From positions 124,001 through 188,000 of the forward strand of contig CAVQMC010000022.1 of NCBI GenBank assembly GCA_963713505.1: DNA of 64,000 nucleotides. The letters are read 5' to 3'. A program made the position numbers and the translations under genes. Each line of letters opens with the position of its first letter. Position 1 is the first letter of the stretch. This document shows, one piece after another, positions 1 to 9,141 of this stretch. This DNA is from CAVQMC01 sp963713505 (GTDB taxonomy: Bacteria; Bacteroidota; Ignavibacteria; Ignavibacteriales; Ignavibacteriaceae). The notes under the pieces were generated by a model. That model did not search any database, was not told the origin of the DNA, and was given only the letters and a program-made list of their open reading frames with translations.

Positions 1-786
1 AATACTATTTTTAATTATGCCAGAACTTATGCAAAAGGCGGAATGGTTTTACATATGTTAAGAGGTGTTGTTGGAGATTCGACTTTCTTCCACATTTTAC
101 GTCATTACCTGGATGATCCGCAGTTAGCCTACAATGTTGCAACTACTGAAGATTTTCAAAGAAATGCTGAGGAAGTTTATGGCTCCAGCCTCGATTATTT
201 TTTCCAAGAATGGATTTACGGCGAAAATTATCCTCATTATGATGTTGTTTGGAGTAAACATAATGTTAGCGGAAATATTTATAATGTAACTTTACAGGTA
301 AATCAAAGTGCAAATTCAAATCCGACATTTTTTACTATGCCTTTACAAATAAAAATATCTACGGAAGCCGGAGATACACTTGCAACTGTTTTTAATAATC
401 AGCAAAGCCAGACTTTTGATATTCAAGTAAACGGAATGCCGACAAGCTTAACTTTTGATCCTAATAATTATATATTAAAAGATCTTTCAATTTCTACAGG
501 TGTAAAAAACGTTGGAGCTCCTTTTACATATCAGCTGGATCAAAATTACCCGAATCCGTTCAATCCGGCTACAAAAATAAAATATGAAATTGCAAATGCT
601 GGAAATGTAACTTTAAAAGTTTATGATGTTTTAGGAAATGAAGTTGAAACACTGGTTAATAAATACCAGCAGGCCGGTGATCATACAATAACATTTGACG
701 GTAGTAACCTAACAAGCGGAGTTTATTTTTATAGTTTAATTTCGGGAGATTTCCATCAAGTCAGGAAAATGATTTTGCTGAAATAA
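1..786 (+). CDS. Secreted M1-family (gluzincin) aminopeptidase, C-terminal part, with T9SS sorting domain
   Basis: The gene runs in from the left edge; the frame is open from base 1 and the first visible ATG at 43 is internal. The first residues (Y.KGGMVLHMLRGVVGD) and the later segment with FFQEWIYGENYPHYDV match the helical part just downstream of the HEXXH zinc site in M1 aminopeptidases; the zinc site itself lies outside the window. The last 85 or so residues are a type IX secretion sorting domain (QNYPNPFNPATKIKYEI, then VLGNEV, GVYFYSL, ending KMILLK). The product is therefore expected to cross the outer membrane by T9SS and act on peptides outside the cell. The M1 assignment rests on the short remaining portion; the sorting domain is clear. 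Confidence 0.8.
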   Translation, partial: NTIFNYARTYAKGGMVLHMLRGVVGDSTFFHILRHYLDDPQLAYNVATTEDFQRNAEEVYGSSLDYFFQEWIYGENYPHYDVVWSKHNVSGNIYNVTLQVNQSANSNPTFFTMPLQIKISTEAGDTLATVFNNQQSQTFDIQVNGMPTSLTFDPNNYILKDLSISTGVKNVGAPFTYQLDQNYPNPFNPATKIKYEIANAGNVTLKVYDVLGNEVETLVNKYQQAGDHTITFDGSNLTSGVYFYSLISGDFHQVRKMILLK

Positions 787-830
787 AAAGTAAAAAGTAA
801 AAAGTAAAAATTAAAAATTAAAAAAGTAAA
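785..830. repeat. A-rich 7-bp tandem repeat
   Basis: Directly after the peptidase stop codon the unit AAAAAGT occurs three times, then AAAAATT twice, then a slightly longer AAAAAAGT. It leads straight into the dispersed element at 831-905. A looser A-rich tract precedes the copy of that element at 60225, so the tract may be part of the element. It is too short and simple to be a CRISPR. Confidence 0.6.
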
Positions 831-905
831 ATTGCATGAATGCAAGTATGCATGGAGGATTAAACACAGAGCCTTTGCGAACTTAGCGTTCTTTTCGGTT
901 AACTT
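831..905 (+). repeat. Dispersed intergenic repeat, copy 1
   Basis: The element starts with a small palindrome (TTGCATGAATGCAA), continues with TAAACACAGAG and ends in a 29-base core at 874-902 (TTTGCGAACTTAGCGTTC, then TTTTCGGTTAA). The core recurs at 32090-32118 and about 60331-60358, and a degenerate inverted copy lies near 25920-25975. All copies are outside conserved coding sequence. Function unknown. Confidence 0.65.
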
Positions 906-907
906 TT

Positions 908-3900
908 TTATGTGGAAACAGGTAAAGTAAAAGTAAATTTGCTTCCTTTGCCTTCTTCGCTTTCAACCCAAATTTTACAGCCGTTTTTTTCAATTATTTC
1001 TTTGCAGAGTATTAACCCTAAACCTGTTCCTTTTTCTTTTGCCGTACCTTCGGTTGAATGCGGCACATCAATTCTAAAAATTTTATCTATATTTTCTTTA
1101 GAAATGCCTACTCCGTTATCCTCAACAGAAATTTCTACTTTTCTATACTTAGTATTACAGCTAATTTCTATCGATCCGTTTTTATTAGTAAATTTAATAG
1201 CATTCGAAAGTAAATTGCGTAGAACTAAATCAAGTAAATCTTTGTCTGAAAATATTTTAATATTGTTATCAATACAATTTGTAATAGAAATACTTTTTTG
1301 ATTCGCCGACAAGGTAAAAGGTTCTATTACTTTGGTAACTTCATTTCTCAATAAAATATTTTCCGGCTGCGGAATAAACTTACCTGTTTGAACTCTTGCC
1401 CATTCCAGTAAATCTGTTAGAAAGTCGTATTGTCTGATTAATAGAAGTGGAAATAATACTTATATAATTTTTAATTTCTTCCTTTTTAAGAGATTCAAAT
1501 TCATCTATTAAAATTTCAGAATAACCTTTAAGCCTGAAATAAGGACTTCTTAAGATCGTGAGCAATAATTGAAAAGAATTTATCTTTAGTTGCATTTGAA
1601 ACTTGTAATTCCTTTGTATAACGCTGCAATTTAATTTCGGTTTCTTTACGAATATTAATCTGCTGATGTAATTCTCTATTTTTTAATTCTAGATCTTTAA
1701 ATAATCCGGCATTATGAACTATGCCGGCCGCCTGACCTGCAAAAATAGTTAACAGCCGCATATCAGAGTTAGTAAATTTTCTGGCATTTTCTCCGAATTC
1801 TTCAATTGCGAGAACACCGATTAAATCACCTTGATATAACATTGGAACTTCAATTACAGTCTTTAATTCTGAATTATCATATACAGGCAGTCGATGCTCC
1901 CAATTGATATAATCATCAATAATCATTGGTTGTCTTTTCTGCGCAACTCTTCCTGCCATACCCTCACCAATTTTTACTCTATAGCCAATTGGTTTAAGCG
2001 GATTAGTAGCAGCGGTTACTACCAGATCTCCGGTTTCTTTATCATATAAATACATTCCTCCGTCAGTTCTATTTAAAAGATCTGTAGCACGTTTTACAAT
2101 GTTTTGCAATAAACTATTTAAATCTGTCTGAAATTCTGCAAGATCATGCGTAGTTTCATACAAATTTGTAATTTCTTTAATATGATGCTTATTCTTTTTC
2201 TCCGCCAGTTTTAATTTTGTTATGTCTCTTATAATTCCGAATGTTCCGATAAAATTTTCATCTTTATCCTTTTGAGGTGAGCCTGAAAATTGTAAATATC
2301 TTTTTTCGCCATCCGGTCTTTTGATCTTAATTTCATAAGTACTTGTTTCGCCGTTTTTTCTTTTTTGGGTTTCATTATAAACCGAGAGCATTTGATTAAT
2401 GCTTACAAATTCACTCAAATTTCTATTAATCAAACTATTAGTTGGAACACCGAATATTTTTTCTGCAGCGGAATTTGCAAATCTGAAATACTCATTTGAA
2501 TCTACTACAACAATTCCATCTATTTGGTTTTCTATAATGGTACGATATCTTTCTTCACTTTTTTGTAATGAATCCTCGGCTTTCTTACGTTCGGTTATAT
2601 CTCTAAAACTCCAGACTCTGCCGATGGTTTTACCTTCAATCAGTTGAGGTCTGGAATATCTTTCTATAATTCTTCCATCTTTAAACTTTAAAAAATCTAA
2701 GCTTTCTTCCTTTGGTGAGTTGTAAAGTTCGTTAACTCTTCGTTCAAAAGCTTGAGGATCAACCAGTTGATCTAATACAAATTGAATTGCTTTTTTATCA
2801 TCCTTAGATTGAACAATTTCTTGCGGTATTTTCCAAATTTCAACAAATTTGCTATTGAAGTCGCTTATATTTCCGAGATTATCTACAACTAAAATTCCAT
2901 CGGCAGTAGATTCAAGTGTAGCCCTAAGTAATGAATTATTTCGTTTACGATCGTCCTCGATTTTTTTGCGTTCGGTTACATCGGTTAAAGTGCCGGTTGT
3001 TCCAATAGCATTATTGTTATCATCTAAAATCAGCCTTGCATGAACTTCAATCCATTTAAAATTTCCGTCTTTAGTTAAATATCTTACTTGATGCCGGCAA
3101 AAATCTTTTTTGCGCTCAATTAAGGGCTGAAATTTTTTGATATTATAATCGCGGTCTTCAGGATGGACGAAATCTAAAAATAACTTTCCGATACTTTCCT
3201 CTGGTAAAAAACCGGTCACTTCGGTCCACACTTCATTAAGAAATGTCCAGTTTCCATAAGCGTCTGTTTGAAAAATAATTTCTTTAATTTTATTGATTAA
3301 TGAACGATATTTTTCTTTATTTTCTTTGAGAAGTCTTTCTACATTTTTTTGCTGGGTAATTTCTCTAGCAGCAAAAACAATTGCATTTTTATTTAAAAAA
3401 TTACTTCTGCTTAAAATAACTTCAATTGGAAAAGTTTCATTATTTTTTCTTTTACACCACAATTCCAGCGTATCCGGCTCACCGGTTTCAAAGACTTTAT
3501 CCATTTTATCTTTAATATTTTTTGAATTATTTTTATCATATACTGTTAAAAGTTCAACATGTTTTCCTATAACCTCATCTTTATTATATCCGTACATATT
3601 TAAAGTTTTATCGTTTACATAAATAATACCATAATCATTTTGTACTATAAAAATTGATTCGGCGAGATAGTTAAACAATTCAAAATTATTTGATAAAATA
3701 TTTGTTTCATTTTTTGTTTTAGATTTATCCATCTTATCTTTTTTCAGATTAAGAAATAATTGAAGTGAATTCAATAATTCTTTATGAACATTTTCATCTT
3801 TTGAATTTAGGTCTGAAATTGATTCATCTAAGCGTAAAAATTCTTTGCCTTCATCTTGTTCGCAATAATAATAAAGCGGAATTTTCTTTTCTTTTAATAA

Positions 3901-4113
3901 TGATTGAGCGGTCTGTAAGTTCTCTTTATTATTTTCGGGAGCTATGGCCATTAATATTAAATTGATTTTATCTTTTTTGTTTTTAATAATTGAAATTGCT
4001 TCCGACTCATCATAAGCAAGTAAAGTTTCAAATCCTGCATCATCAAAAATATTATTCCCGATATTTTCAAAAACATCTTTATTATCTACCAATAAAAGAG
4101 TTTTTTTGTGCAT
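908..4113 (-). CDS. Multi-PAS/GAF sensor histidine kinase with a pseudo-receiver N-terminus (two frameshifts)
   Basis: Three overlapping reading frames (4113-1528, 1595-1380, 1351-908) read as one protein of about 1067 residues. Order: a receiver-like domain (about 1-125), four PAS domains (about 145-255, 265-385, 390-510, 515-640), a GAF domain (about 660-810), a HisKA dimerisation helix with HDLK/RSP, and an HATPase domain with LLSNAIKFT, DNGVGI and GTGLGL. The receiver has LILMAI where LILMDI is expected, so the phospho-acceptor Asp (position 56) is Ala. There is no transmembrane segment, so it is cytoplasmic. Frame changes lie near 1550 and 1422; both need one base removed and both fall in the dimerisation domain. 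A true pseudogene is possible, but sequencing error is likelier. No partner regulator is adjacent. Confidence 0.85.
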
Positions 4114-4599
4114 TGGTATCTCCCGCTGATAATTTTACCGTAAAAACCTAATTTTTGGCATAATACACTTTACAAATATTATCGGATATTTGTTAATATA
4201 TTATATAAGCAAAACGCTTTATTTGTAATATTCTAAAAAGAAAACCTTGAGATTTAATACCCGAAATGAAATAATTAAGATTATTAGCATTCCATTTAAG
4301 GTTACAAAAAAGTTGGTATTTACACTAAGCGAATTCCCCTCGTTCTGAATATTAATTAACAATTACAACAAGTGTAAATTATTTCCAATAAAAATAATAC
4401 TAAAATTTATTATTTACACTATAAATTATTAAATATTAAAATATTTTTAGATGATATTTAGAAACATATAAAACAAAATTTTACATTGATTTTATGAAAT
4501 TGGAGAAATCATCAGTTTTTATAATTTACGAGGTGTTTATTCTTCCGGTTTGTTAATTACAATTATTATATAAGTTTAATTCAATATATTAACTTCTTC
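4114..4599. other. Intergenic region with repeated ATTTACACT motif
   Basis: This gap between the divergent sensor kinase and greA holds no credible gene. The 11-mer TATTTACACTA occurs at 4317-4327 and 4411-4421, and an inverted core AGTGTAAAT at 4371-4379. Three copies in about 105 bases could be binding sites, but in such AT-rich DNA chance is not excluded. I see nothing else. Confidence 0.35.
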
Positions 4600-4628
4600 T
4601 TGACAACATAATTATTATTTTTTATTTT
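4600..4628 (+). promoter_or_regulatory. Putative sigma-70-like promoter upstream of greA
   Basis: Perfect -35 TTGACA at 4600-4605, a 17-base spacer and TATTTT at 4623-4628. The same arrangement occurs before the Rrf2 gene (52656), and a similar one before a T9SS cargo gene (57463, with GATTTT). Predicted transcription start is about 4635, inside the hairpin at 4633-4659. Confidence 0.45.
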
Positions 4629-4632
4629 TCAG

Positions 4633-4667
4633 TTGCCACTGCTTTAAAAGCGGTGGCAATTTTTTTT
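4633..4667 (+). terminator. Intrinsic terminator-like hairpin in the greA leader
   Basis: A 10-bp stem (TTGCCACTGC paired with GCGGTGGCAA, one G-T wobble), a 7-base A/T loop and a run of eight T. It lies 37 bases before the greA start with no gene upstream on this strand, so it either ends an unrecognised short transcript or regulates greA. Confidence 0.6.
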
Positions 4668-4703
4668 AAACCAATGAACAAAAAACAAAAATGAGTGAAA
4701 GTC

Positions 4704-5180
4704 ATGGCTGAAGCAAATTTTGTATACCTTACAAAGGAAAGACTTGTTGAATTAGAAAAAGAACTTAAAGAATTAAAGACAAACGGCAGAAAAGAAATAG
4801 CTGCTAAAATAGCCGAAGCCAGAGCACACGGTGATCTCTCAGAAAATGCAGAATATGATGCTGCAAAAGAAGAACAGGGATTATTTGAATTAAGAATAAG
4901 CAAATTGGAAAATATTCTTTCAAGAGCTAGAATTATTGATCCCAACCAGCTGCCCGATGGTGAAGCTCATATTTTATCGACCGTGAAAATTAAAAACTTA
5001 AAGAATTCTAAAATATTTGAGTACACTTTGGTTTCTCCTGAAGAAGCTGACTTTCAAGCAGGAAAAATTTCTGTTACTTCTCCGGTTGGCCAGGGTTTAA
5101 TGGGCACAAAGACCGGTGAAAAAGTAAAAGTTAAGGCGCCCGCCGGAATATTAGAATTTGAAATATTATCTATTAAATAA
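4704..5180 (+). CDS. greA: Transcription elongation factor GreA
   Basis: GreA enters the secondary channel of RNA polymerase and stimulates cleavage of back-tracked transcripts. The protein has the family's usual length (158 residues from this start) and two-domain build: an N-terminal coiled coil with the acidic tip signature DLSENAEYDAAKEEQG, and a C-terminal FKBP-like domain ending in PVGQGLMGTKTGEKVKVKAP. I chose ATG 4704 (MAEANF); an in-frame GTG three codons upstream would add MKV. Shine-Dalgarno pairing is weak. The leader carries a terminator-like hairpin. ribD follows after 16 bases, so the two are probably co-transcribed. Confidence 0.95.
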   Translation: MAEANFVYLTKERLVELEKELKELKTNGRKEIAAKIAEARAHGDLSENAEYDAAKEEQGLFELRISKLENILSRARIIDPNQLPDGEAHILSTVKIKNLKNSKIFEYTLVSPEEADFQAGKISVTSPVGQGLMGTKTGEKVKVKAPAGILEFEILSIK

Positions 5181-5196
5181 GTAAGATAAAAAAAGA

Positions 5197-6285
5197 TTGA
5201 CGGATGAGTCATACATAAAACTCGCTATTGAAATTGCAAAAAAGGGGAAAGGCAATGTAAGTCCTAATCCTTTGGTTGGTGCAATCATAATAAAAGATGA
5301 TAGAATAATAGGTGCGGGATACCATGAAAAATATGGTGAAAACCATGCGGAAATAAACGCTTTTAATTCTGCAAAAGAAAGTGTTGAAGGATCCACTCTT
5401 TATATAAATCTTGAACCTTGCAGCCATCAAGGCCAAACTCCGCCTTGTGTTGATAAAATAATTGAAAATAAAATATCAAGAGTTGTAATCGGAACTATGG
5501 ATATGAATCCGCTTATATGCGGAAATGGAATCAGAAAATTAAAAAAAGCCGGCATCGATGTAAAAGTTGGCGTACTTGAAAATGAATGTATAAATCTAAA
5601 TAGATTTTTCTTCAAATTTATTACAAAAAAAATTCCTTTTGTTTCTTTAAAAGCTGCACAAACTTTGGATGGCAAGATTGCAGATTTAAACGGAAATTCA
5701 AAATGGATTTCTTCTTTACCTTCTAGAAGACATGTTCACAGTCTTCGCTCAAAATATGATGCTGTTCTTGTTGGAGTTAATACTGCAATTGTTGATGATC
5801 CAAGTTTAACAGTTAGATTAACAGAAGGAAGAAATCCCAAAAGAATTATTGTTGATACAAATTTAAAAATCAAAACCAGCCATAAGTTATTCCTAAATAA
5901 TTCGGATAAAAATCTTATAATAATTACGGCTAAAAGCAGCATGGATCGCAAACGAAAACTGAAAAAAATGGAATCTTTAGGCTGCGAAGTTATTTTCGTT
6001 AAAAAGAAAGACAATGTTAATTTAGATCTGAAATCTGCACTAAAAGAACTAGGAAAGCATAAAATATCTTCGGTTCTTGTTGAAGGCGGGAGTGAACTAT
6101 ATACTTCATTTTTAAAAGAAAATCTTTACGATAATCTTCTGTTTTTTATCAGTCCCAAATTACTTGGAGAAGGAATCCCGGTTGTCGGCAATTTAGGAAT
6201 ACGCGGAATCAAAAAAGCCTCCAAATTAAAAATTAATAAATTCGAAAAAATCGGCGAAGATTTATTAATCGAACTCACCAAGTAA
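5197..6285 (+). CDS. ribD: Bifunctional diaminohydroxyphosphoribosylaminopyrimidine deaminase / 5-amino-6-(5-phosphoribosylamino)uracil reductase
   Basis: RibD catalyses the second and third steps of riboflavin synthesis. The N-terminal deaminase domain has the zinc motif HAE (HAEINAF) with EPCSHQGQTPPC, and an early PNPLVGA segment. The C-terminal reductase domain (from about residue 145) has KAAQTLDGKIAD, DAVLVGVNTAIVDDPSLTVR and the late VEGGSELYTSF. Length 362 residues is normal. The start is a TTG at 5197; no in-frame ATG lies near the conserved N-terminus, so a TTG start is likely. Riboflavin synthase (6576) follows after 290 bases. I saw no FMN riboswitch upstream. Confidence 0.95.
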   Translation: MTDESYIKLAIEIAKKGKGNVSPNPLVGAIIIKDDRIIGAGYHEKYGENHAEINAFNSAKESVEGSTLYINLEPCSHQGQTPPCVDKIIENKISRVVIGTMDMNPLICGNGIRKLKKAGIDVKVGVLENECINLNRFFFKFITKKIPFVSLKAAQTLDGKIADLNGNSKWISSLPSRRHVHSLRSKYDAVLVGVNTAIVDDPSLTVRLTEGRNPKRIIVDTNLKIKTSHKLFLNNSDKNLIIITAKSSMDRKRKLKKMESLGCEVIFVKKKDNVNLDLKSALKELGKHKISSVLVEGGSELYTSFLKENLYDNLLFFISPKLLGEGIPVVGNLGIRGIKKASKLKINKFEKIGEDLLIELTK

Positions 6286-6412
6286 AATAATTTTACTTTT
6301 AATATAATAAATCCAGCATATCTTGGTTTATTCTCCTAAAATTTAAAAAAGTATATTTAACACATAATTGATTTTAGATTATATAATTTTAATCCTTAAT
6401 GATTACTAACAA

Positions 6413-6476
6413 AGTCCGAAGGACTGCCATTATTATAATAATTAACATTTGTGAAGATAAAATACCTCGAAGAGGT
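6413..6476. repeat. Pair of small REP-like hairpins
   Basis: Two hairpins of identical design lie in the 290-base ribD-ribE gap: AGTCC-GAA-GGACT at 6413-6425 and ACCTC-GAA-GAGGT at 6464-6476. Each has a 5-bp stem and a GAA loop. The shared loop with different, self-consistent stems resembles paired extragenic palindromes (REP/BIME-like). No other copy was noticed in this window. Confidence 0.4.
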
Positions 6477-6575
6477 GACACAATCTAATTGCATTAAAAT
6501 TCAATTTACATCCGATTTCCAAATTTCTTAACTTTGTATTGTATTTTTTAATCATTTAAGAATAACGGAGCAAAT

Positions 6576-7190
6576 ATGTTTACCGGCTTAGTAGAAGAAA
6601 CCGGAAAATTAATAGATAAATTAAAAACCGGCGACGGTTATCAACTTAAAATTTCTGCACAAAAAGTAACCGGAGATTTGGAAATAGGAAGCAGCATTGC
6701 AGTTAACGGCTGCTGTCTTACAGTAGTTAAAAAAGAGAACAATACTTTTTCATTAGATACAATTGAAGAAACTCTTAAGAAAACAAATTTAGGTGAACTT
6801 AAAACCGGCGACAGAATTAATTTAGAAAGACCTTTAAAAGCAGAAGCACGATTAGGCGGCCATTTTGTTTTGGGACACGTGGATACAACAGGCGAAGTTA
6901 CGGATATTAAAGAACTTTCCAACAGTCATTTTATGACGATTAAATTTCCGGATGAATTTAAAAGATATCTAATTTATGTGGGGTCGGTTGCAATTGACGG
7001 AGTGAGTATGACGGTTGCTCAACTTGACAAAAATTCATTCTCTGTTGGAATAATTCCTCATACTTGGGAAGAGACAATTTTCTCCGATAAAAAAATCGGC
7101 TCAACAGTTAACTTAGAGTTTGATGTTCTCGGTAAATATGTGGAAACTATAATGGAAAGCAAAGAAACTGATTCGATTCCAAGTAATTGA
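6576..7190 (+). CDS. ribE: Riboflavin synthase, alpha chain
   Basis: The enzyme dismutates two 6,7-dimethyl-8-ribityllumazine molecules to riboflavin. It starts with the family signature MFTGLVEETG and has two tandem lumazine-binding barrels of about 97 residues: the first with IGSSIAVNGCCLTVV, the second with VGSVAIDGVSMTVA. LGGHFVLGHVDTTGEV links the barrels. Length 204 residues is typical. The ATG follows an ACGGAG ribosome site at a good distance. It overlaps the TTG-initiated longer reading of tilS, which suggests translational coupling. Confidence 0.96.
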   Translation: MFTGLVEETGKLIDKLKTGDGYQLKISAQKVTGDLEIGSSIAVNGCCLTVVKKENNTFSLDTIEETLKKTNLGELKTGDRINLERPLKAEARLGGHFVLGHVDTTGEVTDIKELSNSHFMTIKFPDEFKRYLIYVGSVAIDGVSMTVAQLDKNSFSVGIIPHTWEETIFSDKKIGSTVNLEFDVLGKYVETIMESKETDSIPSN

Positions 7191-7207
7191 AATTAGTGCA
7201 GGACTTG

Positions 7208-8572
7208 ATGAAAAGAATAGAAGAAAAAGTAATTAAATTCATAGAAGATAAAAATCTTATTGAAAAAAATGATAAAATTTTAATTGCTATAAGCGGCGGT
7301 CCCGATTCGGTATTTTTAATCTATTTCCTTTCAAAGTTTCAAAAAAAATATAAAATAAAATTAGGTGCTTTCCATTTAAACCATAGTTTAAGAGGAAAAG
7401 CTGCAGATGAGGATGAAATATTCTGCAGCAAGTTATCAAAAAAACTTTCTGTTGAATATTATTCATCGAAAAAAAGAGTTAAAGCATTTGCCGAAAAAAA
7501 TAAAATTTCTGTTGAAGAAGCAGGAAGAATAATCCGCTATGACGAACTTGAAAGAATTAGGAAAAAATACAATTACAATAAAATTGCAACTGCACATAAC
7601 GCGGACGACAACGCGGAAACAGTACTGTTAAATTTAATTAAAGGTACAGGCATCAGCGGACTTTCAGGAATTCCTTATAAAAGGACAAACATTATTAGAC
7701 CGGTTTTGAATTTAAGCAAAAAAGAAATTTTGGATTATCTTGATAAAAATAAATTACAATACAGAATAGATGAATCGAATTTTGAATCGGAATATCAAAG
7801 GAATTATTTACGAAACGAAGTTATTCCATTAATTCAAAAAAGGTTGAATCCAAAATTTATTAACTCAGTTTTTATTACATCGGAAAATATAAAGAACTTT
7901 AAAAGTTATCTCGATAAACAATTATTGAAAGCTGAAAAGGAAATTTGTCTATTCAAAAAAAATATTCTGTATATAAATATTAAAAACCTGGAGAATTATG
8001 AAAAAGAACTTTGGAATGAAATTATTAAATTATCCGTAAACAAAAATTTTTCTTTGGAAATTAATTCTAATGATTTGAAGGAAATAATTTCACTTATAAA
8101 AAATATTAAAGGGAAAAAAATAAAATTAACCGGAAATCTTTCGGCTGTAAGAGAATCCGAGGAAATTGTGATTCTTTTTTCGGAAAAAACGGGATTTTTT
8201 AAAGCAATTTCCATAAATTCGGGTGATAAAATTCCTTTATCCGGTGAAACTTTAACAATTAAGAAAAGTGTAAGAAAAAAAGTAAAATTCAGCAATAACA
8301 AAAAGAAGGAATATATCTCAGCCGACAACATCGAAGATAAATTTATTATTAGAAGATGGAAACAGGGTGACAGATTTTATCCGATCGGATTAAAAGGATC
8401 AAAAAAAATTTCTGATTTTCTAAATGAACAAAAAGTAACTGCAATTAAAAAATCAAATCAGCTTGTACTAACCAATAAAAATAAAATTGTTTGGGTTTTA
8501 GGTTTAAGACTTGATGAGAGATTTAAAGTTACTGATAAGACAAAGAAAGTTTTCGAATTATGCCTGAATTAA
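7208..8572 (+). CDS. tilS: tRNA(Ile)-lysidine synthase TilS
   Basis: TilS modifies C34 of the AUA-reading tRNA-Ile with lysine, an essential step. The N-terminal PP-loop motif ISGGPDS, the HLNHSLRGKAADED segment and TAHNADDNAETVLLNLIKG are all present. The C-terminal part has the expected tail motif IRRWKQGDRFYPIGLKGSKK, then SDFL. Start chosen at ATG 7208 behind an AGGA site; an upstream in-frame TTG at 7187 is possible. It overlaps hpt by 13 bases, the common tilS-hpt-ftsH order seen in many bacteria. Confidence 0.95.
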   Translation: MKRIEEKVIKFIEDKNLIEKNDKILIAISGGPDSVFLIYFLSKFQKKYKIKLGAFHLNHSLRGKAADEDEIFCSKLSKKLSVEYYSSKKRVKAFAEKNKISVEEAGRIIRYDELERIRKKYNYNKIATAHNADDNAETVLLNLIKGTGISGLSGIPYKRTNIIRPVLNLSKKEILDYLDKNKLQYRIDESNFESEYQRNYLRNEVIPLIQKRLNPKFINSVFITSENIKNFKSYLDKQLLKAEKEICLFKKNILYINIKNLENYEKELWNEIIKLSVNKNFSLEINSNDLKEIISLIKNIKGKKIKLTGNLSAVRESEEIVILFSEKTGFFKAISINSGDKIPLSGETLTIKKSVRKKVKFSNNKKKEYISADNIEDKFIIRRWKQGDRFYPIGLKGSKKISDFLNEQKVTAIKKSNQLVLTNKNKIVWVLGLRLDERFKVTDKTKKVFELCLN

Positions 8573-9123
8573 ATAAAGATATGATTGATCCTATTTTGAT
8601 CGGGAATGAAAAATTTGTACCCTATTTAACAGAAAGCGATATTCAAAAAAGAACAAAAGAATTGGGTGAACAAATCTCAAAGGATTATTCGGACAAGAAT
8701 CCTATTTTTATTGGAGTGTTGAACGGTGCATTTATTTTCCTATCAGATCTTTTAAAGAATGTAACAATAGAATGTGAAGTTGATTTTTTCAAATTATCCA
8801 GTTATGGCGACGAAAAAATATCCTCAGGAAAAGTTAAAATGCTTAAGGAATTAAACTGCGATGTAAACGGCAGACATATTATTATTGTTGAGGATATTGT
8901 CGATTCAGGTTTATCTATAAAATTTATTGAGGACTTGTTTCAAAAGCACAAACCTGAAAGTATGAAAGTTGTATCTTTACTAGTTAAACCTAATAGTCTT
9001 AAATATGATGTAAAAATTAATTATATTGGATTTGATATTCCGAGTAAATTTGTGATTGGATATGGATTAGATTACGCACAAAAATATAGAAATTTAAGAA
9101 ATATCTACGTTTTAAGTGAATGA
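8560..9123 (+). CDS. hpt: Hypoxanthine phosphoribosyltransferase
   Basis: A purine salvage enzyme joining hypoxanthine or guanine to PRPP. The PRPP-binding loop is VEDIVDSGLS; the LNGAFIFLSDL and SSYGDEKISSGKV segments and the late FVIGYGLDYAQKYRNL are characteristic of bacterial HPRT. Length 187 residues is normal. The ATG lies inside the 3' end of tilS, so translation is probably coupled; ftsH begins 18 bases downstream. Confidence 0.95.
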   Translation: MPELNKDMIDPILIGNEKFVPYLTESDIQKRTKELGEQISKDYSDKNPIFIGVLNGAFIFLSDLLKNVTIECEVDFFKLSSYGDEKISSGKVKMLKELNCDVNGRHIIIVEDIVDSGLSIKFIEDLFQKHKPESMKVVSLLVKPNSLKYDVKINYIGFDIPSKFVIGYGLDYAQKYRNLRNIYVLSE

Positions 9124-9141
9124 TGGAGAACTTAACTAAAA

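Noticed and set aside
785..830. Possible CRISPR or short tandem array after the first gene
   Set aside because: Units are 7 bases of nearly pure A with no spacers; it is a simple repeat.
6286..6575. FMN riboswitch before riboflavin genes
   Set aside because: The conserved FMN-aptamer boxes are not present upstream of ribD or ribE; only two small hairpins are.
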